Assembly (NCBI GenBank): GCA_019242135.1
Contig: JAFAWC010000637.1
Span: 1-6,023, forward strand
Reading direction: 5' to 3'
DNA length: 6,023 bases
DNA from: Mycobacteriaceae bacterium
GTDB lineage: Bacteria > Actinomycetota > Actinomycetes > Mycobacteriales > Mycobacteriaceae
Position numbers and translations under genes: made by a program. This document shows positions 1 to 6,023 of the stretch, piece after piece. The notes beneath the pieces are model-generated. The model did not search any database, was not told the DNA's origin, and worked only from the letters and a program-made list of their open reading frames with translations. Numbering within the stretch: position 1 is the stretch's first letter; each line of letters opens with the position of its first letter.

Positions 1-36
1 GAACGGCCCGGAGATCAGCGTGCCGACCTCGGTCAC
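1..36 (-). CDS. Probable start of a third operon gene (first 12 codons only)
   Basis: A GTG codon at 36-34 on the minus strand overlaps the TGA stop of the alpha/beta hydrolase (GTGA, 4-nt overlap). It opens a frame reading MTEVGTLISGPF to the window edge without a stop. The same overlap architecture joins the two preceding genes, so a translationally coupled third gene is likely. No convincing Shine-Dalgarno sequence precedes the GTG, which would fit re-initiation by ribosomes finishing the upstream gene. Twelve residues are too few to assign a family. The real start could also lie outside the window, in which case this would be chance open sequence. Confidence 0.45.
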   Translation of the reverse strand, partial: MTEVGTLISGPF

Positions 37-1262
37 GCGAGTGGCGTCCAGCGGGCCGGTTGCGGTGATTGCGATGCGTGTTCCGTCGCGAAGCCATGGC
101 GGACCAGCCAGTCAGTACAGACGCCGACCGCGGTGCGCAGCGTCTCACGCTGAGCCGGGCCCGAGTAGTAGTGGTTGGCGCCGGCGATCTCGTGCATCTC
201 CTTATCGGGATGCCCGATGGCTTCGAACAGCCGCCGAGTGTGGCTCGGGGTGCAGGCGTCGTCGGCAAGGTTGCCGATCACCAGCGCGGGCACGGCAATA
301 TCTGGACCTGCCCTGAGCGCGTCGCCGTTGGCGTCGTCGTAGCTCCATTGCGACAACCAGCTGCGCAACGAGCAGAACCGGGCCAGGCCGATGGGACTCA
401 TGTTCACCACCTGCGGATCACCCAGGTAACACGTGCCGGGTGTGCGATCGTTCGGGTCGACGGCGGGATCCAGCCAGCGCGGGTCGGCCATCGTTCCGTG
501 CACGACGAACGCGAACTCGTCGTCGGGTCGTCCGGCGGCTTTCAGGTCGGCCAGTTTCGCCTTGACCCACGCGGTGATTCGGCGGTTACGGTCGATCTGC
601 GCCTGGCGGTAGCGCGCCAGGAACTCCGGGCTGTAGGGAGGCTGGTTGGGGTTGTCGGGGTGGTAGAGGTCCAGCTCGGGATCGCGGTTCGTCGGGTCGG
701 ATTCGTCGAGGATCGACGCGTCCAGCCACTCGGTCAGGGTGCCGTGGCGGCTGATGTGCGCGGCGAGCAGCATGATGCCGTCGGCGGGGATCAGTCCGAG
801 TTGGGTCAGGTCGGGTCCGTCGCCAGACGGGCTCGCCGTGACGGTCGGATGCTGGGCCTGCTGCTGGTAGAAGACCGACAGCGAGCCGCCGCCACTCCAG
901 CCGGCCAGCACCACTTTGTGATAACCCAGCCGGGTTTTGGCGTCCTTGACGCACTCGCCGAGGTCCTGGACCACCTTTTCCATCAGCAGCGCGGAGTCGG
1001 TTCCGCGGAATCGGCTGTTGCAGTACAGGACATGGTGGCCGGCGCGGGCCAAAGCGTTGATCATCGACAGGTAGGCGCCACCGCCGATCGGGTGCATGAA
1101 CACCAAAACCGTGTCCGATGGTTTGTCTTTCGGTCGAAGCAGATGGCATTCGAGCACGATCAGTTCCGCCACGCCGCCGTAGACGTCGCGGACACCCGAG
1201 TCGTTCTGATAGGCAACGAGATGCGGGATGCGGTCGTAGGCGTGCCGGACGGCGGTGATCAT
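33..1262 (-). CDS. Alpha/beta hydrolase, 409 aa, coupled to the dioxygenase gene
   Basis: Predicted cytoplasmic serine hydrolase of the alpha/beta-hydrolase fold; no signal peptide or membrane segment is seen. Visible elements in order: strand and oxyanion-hole region VFMHPIGGG (about residues 54-62), nucleophile elbow GWSGGG with Ser123, a likely acid in NLADDACTP (Asp334 or Asp335), and the catalytic His364 in GANHYY. A long insertion between the elbow and the acid (about 140-320) probably forms a large lid. At 409 aa it is clearly longer than MhpC-type meta-cleavage hydrolases (about 280 aa), so its substrate cannot be read from length or motifs. The ATG overlaps the TGA of the upstream dioxygenase gene (ATGA, 1262-1259). 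An AGGAG at 1272-1268, five bases upstream, supports this start. The context suggests that it acts on the product of the dioxygenase or on a related ester or thioester; this is inference. Confidence 0.88.
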   Translation of the reverse strand: MITAVRHAYDRIPHLVAYQNDSGVRDVYGGVAELIVLECHLLRPKDKPSDTVLVFMHPIGGGAYLSMINALARAGHHVLYCNSRFRGTDSALLMEKVVQDLGECVKDAKTRLGYHKVVLAGWSGGGSLSVFYQQQAQHPTVTASPSGDGPDLTQLGLIPADGIMLLAAHISRHGTLTEWLDASILDESDPTNRDPELDLYHPDNPNQPPYSPEFLARYRQAQIDRNRRITAWVKAKLADLKAAGRPDDEFAFVVHGTMADPRWLDPAVDPNDRTPGTCYLGDPQVVNMSPIGLARFCSLRSWLSQWSYDDANGDALRAGPDIAVPALVIGNLADDACTPSHTRRLFEAIGHPDKEMHEIAGANHYYSGPAQRETLRTAVGVCTDWLVRHGFATEHASQSPQPARWTPLA

Positions 1263-2353
1263 CGGTGCTCCTGCAAGTCGTGCGCGAGCACGTCGGCCGA
1301 CGGGGCGAGCCTGCGGCGAGTGTCGATCGCGATCACCTGCCAGTCGATGCTGGAGTATTCGTCGAACTTGCGGCGGGTCCGTTCACGCGCCTTCTCCGGT
1401 GCGCCATGGTGGACGCCTTGGGGCGCATGTGAAATCAAGCCCGGTGGCATCGGGATGCCGTAGAGCGCGCCGCCGTGGAAGAACGCGATCTCGTCGTAGT
1501 CGACGTTGCGGTGATACCACGGCGTGCGTTCGGTGCCCGGCACCCCCTCGGCCGGTTTGGGCAAGAAATTCATTACAGAGACGCCGGCGGCCTGCATGAA
1601 CAGGTGCACGGTCGGCGGCAGGTGCACACTGTCGGAGGTCACCACGTTGTAGTCGGCGATGTTGAACGTGAAGGGGAAGTTGTCGCCGCGCCAGCCGACG
1701 ACGTCGATCGGGTTGTGCTGATAGAAAAGCGATGTCGGACCACCGTCGTGCACCAGCCGGACCTCGTATTCATCGCGACCGTCGTCAGCCAGCGGTGCCG
1801 GCTCGGGAATAATGACCTGCGCCGGGTCGAACGGGAAGTGCCGGCCAAGCTGGCCGGCAGGCGGCACGCGGAACTCGTCGGCGGCCTCGATCATCAGCAG
1901 TGTTGTTTCGACGCCCGGGAGTTGACGCCAGGTCGTCGCCTTCGGCAGGTAGATCCAGTCGCCCTCGCGGTAACGCATCGGGCCGAACTCCGTCTCGAGG
2001 TGTCCCGAGCCGCGGTGCACGAAGCTCAGCAGGTCGCCGTCGACATGGCGGGTGTGAAAAGGCATCGGTTCGGCGCGCCGGCTCAGCGAGATCCGGCAGT
2101 CCGGGTTGGCGAACAACAGCATTGGGCCGCCCGCCGCGTCGGCGGCATCGGCGGGTTTGAGCTCCGACGCGAGTACGTCGACCGGTCGCAGCGGACCCAC
2201 CGCGCGATAGGCGGTGGGGTCGTTGCGCCGATACATGTTCGCGGTGCGTCCGGTGAAACCCCCGCGGCCCAGCTCGTCGTCCTTGAGGCCGTCGAGGTCG
2301 GCGTGCAGTCGGCGGGGGGTGACGCCCTTGCGAAGGTGAACGAACGATTCCAA
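1259..2353 (-). CDS. Homogentisate 1,2-dioxygenase-like cupin ring-cleavage enzyme (short form, 364 aa)
   Basis: Non-haem iron cupin protein resembling homogentisate 1,2-dioxygenase (HGD/HmgA), which opens the ring of homogentisate in tyrosine and phenylalanine breakdown. The N-terminal half has a cupin-like stretch around residues 100-143 (HTRHVDGDLLSFVHRGSGHLE... then GDWIYLP). The C-terminal half carries the probable iron site: His281 in WYHRN, Glu288 in DYDE, and His315/His316 in GVHHGAPE. In human HGD the ligands are His335 in YYHRN, Glu341, and His371 in TPHGP, so YHRN is shared, but here the His-to-Glu distance is one residue longer. The protein is also shorter than the roughly 440-residue classical enzyme, so the exact substrate may differ. 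Translation starts at a TTG, the only usable start after an in-frame stop at 2374-2372. First gene of the operon with the hydrolase. Confidence 0.85.
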   Translation of the reverse strand: MESFVHLRKGVTPRRLHADLDGLKDDELGRGGFTGRTANMYRRNDPTAYRAVGPLRPVDVLASELKPADAADAAGGPMLLFANPDCRISLSRRAEPMPFHTRHVDGDLLSFVHRGSGHLETEFGPMRYREGDWIYLPKATTWRQLPGVETTLLMIEAADEFRVPPAGQLGRHFPFDPAQVIIPEPAPLADDGRDEYEVRLVHDGGPTSLFYQHNPIDVVGWRGDNFPFTFNIADYNVVTSDSVHLPPTVHLFMQAAGVSVMNFLPKPAEGVPGTERTPWYHRNVDYDEIAFFHGGALYGIPMPPGLISHAPQGVHHGAPEKARERTRRKFDEYSSIDWQVIAIDTRRRLAPSADVLAHDLQEHR

Positions 2354-2359
2354 GGTGCG

Positions 2360-2365
2360 CTCCTC
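2360..2365 (-). promoter_or_regulatory. Strong ribosome binding site fixing a TTG start
   Basis: The minus strand reads GAGGAG six bases before TTG at 2353. An in-frame TGA lies at 2374-2372 with no ATG or GTG between it and the TTG, and the first downstream ATG (Met40) would remove a long conserved-looking N-terminus. An ATG at 2375 is in another frame. The TTG start is therefore well supported. Confidence 0.8.
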
Positions 2366-2381
2366 GTCGTTTCATCAAACT

Positions 2382-2399
2382 AAAAGTGACATTACTTTT
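2382..2399. promoter_or_regulatory. 18-bp imperfect palindrome in the divergent promoter region (probable operator)
   Basis: AAAAGTGA-CA-TTACTTTT is an inverted repeat of 8-bp arms with one mismatched pair and a 2-bp centre. It sits in the 128-bp region between the divergently transcribed dioxygenase operon and the 186-aa gene, directly over the predicted minus-strand -10 box. Compact palindromes of this size over a promoter are typical targets of TetR- or GntR-type dimeric repressors. No regulator gene is present in the window, so the binding protein is unknown. Confidence 0.55.
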
Positions 2400-2417
2400 C
2401 GTTTTCTGGCAGGGCAA
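2389..2417 (-). promoter_or_regulatory. Candidate promoter of the dioxygenase-hydrolase operon
   Basis: On the minus strand a -35-like TTGCCC (2417-2412) and a -10-like TAATGT (2394-2389) are separated by exactly 17 bases. The -10 fits the relaxed TANNNT pattern common for mycobacterial SigA promoters. Transcription would begin near 2382, giving a leader of about 28 nt that contains the GAGGAG site. The -10 lies within the palindrome at 2382-2399, consistent with repression by steric block. Confidence 0.45.
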
Positions 2418-2481
2418 GGGGTCTGTCGTTTCGCGGAGGTGCACGTGGTCGAACCCGGATCATGAGAAGGTGGTTACCGCT

Positions 2482-3042
2482 ATGGATGGCTACGAGTACA
2501 TGACCTACGAGGAATTCGGCCGCAAGTTCTTCGAGGCCGCGGTGACCGAGAAGCGCGTGGCGGCCGCGTTCGGCGCGATTGCCGGTGAGCAGTTCGAGAT
2601 GGGGCCGATGCGTCAGGGGCCCGGCGGACTCGCCAAGATCATCGCCAAGGTGACGATCAAGGACCCCAAGGTCAAGCGCATCCTCGGTGAGACGTTCACC
2701 TTCGATGTGAGTATCCCGCTGCTGATCGACATGGTCATCGATCTGCGGCTGGACAAGCCGCGGTTCTGTGTCGAGGGTGAGATTGCGCTGCGCGCAGTCG
2801 CGCGCGCCGCCGACCCGCTGCTGATCGTGGTCGAGGTCGGCAAGCCGCGCGCCTCCGACATTTTGGTTGACGTGGAGTCGCAGTCGCTGCGGGCCGAGCT
2901 GCTGCGCATCGTCGCCGGGGTCGACGCCGAGATCAAGCGCTTCATTTCCAAGTACGTGCGCGACGAGATCGACAAGCCGGCCTCCAAGCGCGCACAAGTC
3001 ATCGACGTGACAAAGCAGCTCGAGTCATGGGAGGGCGATTAG
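2482..3042 (+). CDS. Conserved actinobacterial protein of unknown function, 186 aa
   Basis: I do not recognise a function. The sequence resembles, from memory, an uncharacterised actinobacterial family with a YEEFGRKFFE-type N-terminus and a DAEIKRFISKYV-type C-terminus. It begins with a helical stretch (about residues 8-35) and continues with alternating hydrophobic segments likely to be beta strands (about 52-120, including KIIAKVTIK, FTFDVSIPLLIDMVIDLRL, FCVEGEIALRAVARA and LLIVVEVG). It ends with amphipathic helices (137-165) and a charged tail. There is no signal peptide, clear transmembrane span or obvious catalytic motif. A lipid- or acyl-binding beta fold is conceivable but only a guess. 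The ATG at 2482 was chosen. The same frame is open from a GTG at 2386, but that codon lies inside the palindrome, and the added 32 residues look unlike coding sequence. GTG at 2470 and ATG at 2500 remain alternatives. It converges on fadE23 with 3 bp between stop codons. Confidence 0.8.
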   Translation: MDGYEYMTYEEFGRKFFEAAVTEKRVAAAFGAIAGEQFEMGPMRQGPGGLAKIIAKVTIKDPKVKRILGETFTFDVSIPLLIDMVIDLRLDKPRFCVEGEIALRAVARAADPLLIVVEVGKPRASDILVDVESQSLRAELLRIVAGVDAEIKRFISKYVRDEIDKPASKRAQVIDVTKQLESWEGD

Positions 3043-3045
3043 CGC

Positions 3046-4254
3046 TTACTTCAGCTCGGATGAGGACAGCCCGAGCAAGCGCCGGGCCACCACCAGCTGC
3101 TGGATCTGCTGCGTACCCTCGAAAATGTCGAGGATCTTGCTGTCGCGGGCCCACTTCTCCAGAAGCGTCTGCTCGGAATAGCCGGTGGTGCCAGCCAATT
3201 CGACGGACTTGAGCGTGATGTCGCTGGCCACCCGAGCCGCCTTGGCCTTACCGATCGACGCCTCCTTGCTGTTGGGGATGTCGTTGTCCGCCTGCCACGC
3301 CGACCGCACGGTGAGCAGGTAGGCGGCTTCCCAGTCGGCTTCCATGCGCAAAAACTCCGCGGCGGCGGCGCTTTGAGCGTGTGAGGGTCTGTCGTAGGAG
3401 ATCTCGACGCCCGCATCGGTGAGGACCTTGCGCAACTCTTCAAGTGCCGCGCGGGCAATCCCCACCGCCATCGCCGCGACGATCGGGCGGGTGTTGTCGA
3501 ACGTTTCCATCACGCCCGCGAAGCCCTTCTCCACGTGGATCTCCGGGCTGCCCAACAGGTTGTCTTTAGGTATGCGGACATTGTCGAAGCGGAGCACCGC
3601 GGTGTCGGAGGCCTTGATGCCGAGTTTGTCCTCGAGCCGCTCGACCGTCACACCGGGATATTCGCGCGGCACGATAAACGATTTGATCGCCGCGCGACCC
3701 AACGACTTGTCCAGGGTGGCCCACACCACGATGTGGCTGGCCCGCGATCCCGCGGTGACGAAGATCTTCTCGCCGTTGATGATGTACTCGTCGCCGTCGA
3801 GGCGGGCGGTGGTCGAAACGGCCGCTGAGTCGGACCCGAAGCCCGGCTCGGTGATCGCCATCGCGGCCCACACCTTGCCGAGCCGCTGCAGCTGCTCGTC
3901 GGTGGCCACACCGGAAATGGCGGCGTTGCCCAGCCCCTGATACGGCACCGACAACAGCAGCGCGACGTCGCCCCAGCTGATCTCCATCGCGTTCACCAAC
4001 GCGGACATGTTGGCGCCGTTGTGGTTTTCGTCCTTGCCCTCGCCCTCGCGGAACGCCTCGGCACCCGCGAATGCGAACGCTTTCGCCTCCGAGATGCCTT
4101 CGAACAGATTCGCCAGCGTTTCGAGCTCCACCGGGTAGGCGTGCTCGGCCAGGTCGTACTTGCGCGAGATCGGCCGCAGCATCTCCGCTGCGCCTTGATG
4201 GGCTTTGTCGATGACCGCCTGCAGTTTGCGCGGCATCTCCAAATTTATTGCCAT
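3046..4254 (-). CDS. fadE23: Acyl-CoA dehydrogenase FadE23, 402 aa
   Basis: FAD-dependent acyl-CoA dehydrogenase that introduces the alpha,beta double bond in an acyl-CoA, the first step of beta-oxidation; cytoplasmic. Full family length. Visible parts: N-terminal helical domain (about 1-125), the flavin/substrate motif MAITEPGFGSDSA (132-144), the beta-domain stretch GEKIFVTAGSRASHIVVWAT (161-180), and the C-terminal helical domain with IFEGTQQIQQL (377-387). Glu379 aligns with the usual catalytic base of medium-chain enzymes (YEGTxQIQ). The start ATG lies 18 bp downstream of the fadE24 stop, preceded by a weak GAAAG seven bases upstream. Named from resemblance to M. tuberculosis Rv3140 and from gene order after hisN and fadE24. 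The true acyl substrate is not known from sequence. It probably works with FadE24 as a heteromer. Confidence 0.92.
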   Translation of the reverse strand: MAINLEMPRKLQAVIDKAHQGAAEMLRPISRKYDLAEHAYPVELETLANLFEGISEAKAFAFAGAEAFREGEGKDENHNGANMSALVNAMEISWGDVALLLSVPYQGLGNAAISGVATDEQLQRLGKVWAAMAITEPGFGSDSAAVSTTARLDGDEYIINGEKIFVTAGSRASHIVVWATLDKSLGRAAIKSFIVPREYPGVTVERLEDKLGIKASDTAVLRFDNVRIPKDNLLGSPEIHVEKGFAGVMETFDNTRPIVAAMAVGIARAALEELRKVLTDAGVEISYDRPSHAQSAAAAEFLRMEADWEAAYLLTVRSAWQADNDIPNSKEASIGKAKAARVASDITLKSVELAGTTGYSEQTLLEKWARDSKILDIFEGTQQIQQLVVARRLLGLSSSELK

Positions 4255-4272
4255 GACGTGACTTTCGTTTGG

Positions 4273-5649
<1,377 letters not shown>

Positions 5650-5657
5650 CTCAGCAG

Positions 5658-5661
5658 CCTC
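5658..5661 (-). promoter_or_regulatory. Ribosome binding site of fadE24
   Basis: Minus-strand GAGG, eight bases before the ATG at 5649, is the only purine-rich Shine-Dalgarno-like element near this start and supports it over internal starts. Confidence 0.5.
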
Positions 5662-5679
5662 GGTGAGTGGGATAGGTGT

Positions 5680-5685
5680 ATCTTA
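5680..5685 (-). promoter_or_regulatory. Candidate -10 box of the fadE24-fadE23 promoter
   Basis: The minus strand reads TAAGAT, fitting TANNNT. It would start transcription near 5673 and give a leader of about 24 nt carrying the GAGG site. No good -35 is seen; the best-spaced hexamer, TAGAAG (5707-5702), matches the consensus poorly, so an activator or a -35-independent promoter is possible. It overlaps the palindrome at 5682-5697. Confidence 0.4.
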
Positions 5686-5697
5686 CTCCAGAGTAAG
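5682..5697. promoter_or_regulatory. Perfect 7+2+7 palindrome over the fadE24 promoter (probable operator)
   Basis: CTTACTC-CA-GAGTAAG is a perfect inverted repeat that extends to 5679-5700 as 10-bp arms with one mismatch. It overlaps the candidate -10 box and lies 33 bp from the fadE24 start codon. Its form is typical of operators for TetR-family repressors of fatty acid and acyl-CoA genes. The regulator is not encoded in the window and cannot be named from the site alone. Confidence 0.65.
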
Positions 5698-5730
5698 GTA
5701 GCTTCTATCTGTTAACTGCCTCACACTGCG

Positions 5731-5744
5731 CGAACAGGTGTTCA
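5731..5744. promoter_or_regulatory. SOS-box-like palindrome between hisN and fadE24
   Basis: CGAACAGGTGTTCA contains the perfect palindrome GAACA-GG-TGTTC (5732-5743). It matches the Bacillus/actinobacterial LexA consensus CGAACRNRYGTTCG at all specified positions except the last base, and the GAAC-N4-GTTC core of the mycobacterial TCGAAC-N4-GTTCGA box. It lies about 58 bp upstream of the predicted fadE24 transcription start, further than usual for a LexA repressor site. It may be a chance match or a site for another regulator. Confidence 0.3.
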
Positions 5745-5817
5745 CGCGGTCCGGATGGGCAGGCGGCGAGCAAAGTGGTTGAGCGGCTTGTTTTCAACGC
5801 GTCGTCCGACGGCCCCG

Positions 5818-6023
5818 CTACTCGCCGCCGAGGCCGGTCAATACGGCGTCGTGCAGCTTTCCGTTCGTCGCGACGGCGCTGCCGCGGTGTGGGCCCGCAA
5901 CACCGTCGAGCCCGGTGAAGGTCCCACCGGCCTCGCGTACCAGGAGATCCAACGGCGCCAGATCCCAGACGGACACTTCGGGTTCGACCGCGATGTCGAC
6001 CGCACCCTCGGCGACGAAGCAGT
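5818..6023 (-). CDS. hisN: Histidinol-phosphatase HisN (inositol-monophosphatase family), C-terminal part
   Basis: The last 68 full codons of a gene entering from the right edge, ending at TAG 5820-5818. They read [33 protein letters not shown] and end [27 protein letters not shown] is the second signature of the inositol-monophosphatase superfamily (WDxA...EAGG), whose Asp is a metal ligand, and the ATNGKLHD stretch is the usual end of the fold. In mycobacteria the gene upstream of the fadE24 region is hisN (Rv3137), which removes phosphate from histidinol phosphate in histidine synthesis; this synteny drives the name over a generic inositol phosphatase. Roughly three quarters of the gene (about 260 codons in M. 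tuberculosis) lies outside the window. No clear terminator follows. Confidence 0.85.
   Translation of the reverse strand, partial: CFVAEGAVDIAVEPEVSVWDLAPLDLLVREAGGTFTGLDGVAGPHRGSAVATNGKLHDAVLTGLGGE

Noticed and set aside
69..1463. Long plus-strand open frame (464 codons) opposite the hydrolase and dioxygenase genes
   Set aside because: It is antisense to genes with clear family motifs, its translation has no recognisable domain, and GC-rich third positions commonly keep such opposite frames open.
1475..2383. Plus-strand open frame of 302 codons opposite the dioxygenase gene
   Set aside because: Antisense shadow of the cupin dioxygenase; no family resemblance and no plausible start context.
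2386..2481. Earlier GTG start for the 186-aa gene
   Set aside because: The GTG is inside the probable operator and has no ribosome binding site; the extra residues (TLLFVFWQGKGS...) do not look like part of the protein.
5750..5817. Intrinsic terminator after hisN
   Set aside because: Only a very short CGTCG-TC-CGACG repeat is present (about 5800-5811), with no room for a loop and no T-run; not a credible hairpin.

Overview
The window is GC-rich actinobacterial DNA and almost certainly comes from a non-tuberculous Mycobacterium or a close relative. The main reason is the minus-strand order hisN (3' end only), fadE24, fadE23. This matches the M. tuberculosis neighbourhood Rv3137 (hisN), Rv3139 (fadE24), Rv3140 (fadE23), but here no pflA-like gene lies between hisN and fadE24, and no fadB4 follows fadE23.

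Layout from the right-hand end, reading the minus strand: (1) 6023-5818, the last ~68 codons of an inositol-monophosphatase-family histidinol-phosphatase (HisN). (2) 5817-5650, a 168-bp gene-free stretch. It holds a 7+2+7 palindrome over the likely fadE24 -10 box and, further upstream, a GAAC-N4-GTTC palindrome resembling an actinobacterial SOS box. (3) 5649-4273 and 4254-3046, two acyl-CoA dehydrogenase genes 18 bp apart. FadE23 looks catalytically standard. FadE24 is divergent, with a long N-terminal extension, an altered flavin-site motif and an early C-terminal end, so the two are probably partners in one heteromeric enzyme. (4) On the plus strand, 2482-3042 encodes a 186-residue protein of an actinobacterial family of unknown function, convergent with fadE23 and only 3 bp from it. 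(5) 2481-2354 is a divergent promoter region with an 18-bp imperfect palindrome lying on the likely minus-strand promoter. (6) 2353-1259, 1262-33 and 36-1 (minus) form a tightly packed operon: a short-form homogentisate-1,2-dioxygenase-like cupin enzyme with a TTG start and strong ribosome binding site, an alpha/beta hydrolase coupled by an ATGA overlap, and the first 12 codons of a probable third gene coupled by a GTGA overlap.

Functionally the window holds two catabolic blocks. One is acyl-CoA beta-oxidation chemistry (fadE24-fadE23), whose M. tuberculosis counterparts are known to be induced by isoniazid. The other looks like aromatic-ring cleavage (cupin dioxygenase) followed by hydrolysis (alpha/beta hydrolase). 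Each block has a palindrome suited to a dimeric repressor over its promoter, but no regulator gene is in the window. I see no mobile element, RNA gene, CRISPR array or convincing intrinsic terminator. The least expected points are the pairing of an HGD-like dioxygenase with a large alpha/beta hydrolase rather than a visible fumarylacetoacetase, the odd FadE24 active-site region, and the SOS-box-like palindrome upstream of fadE24.
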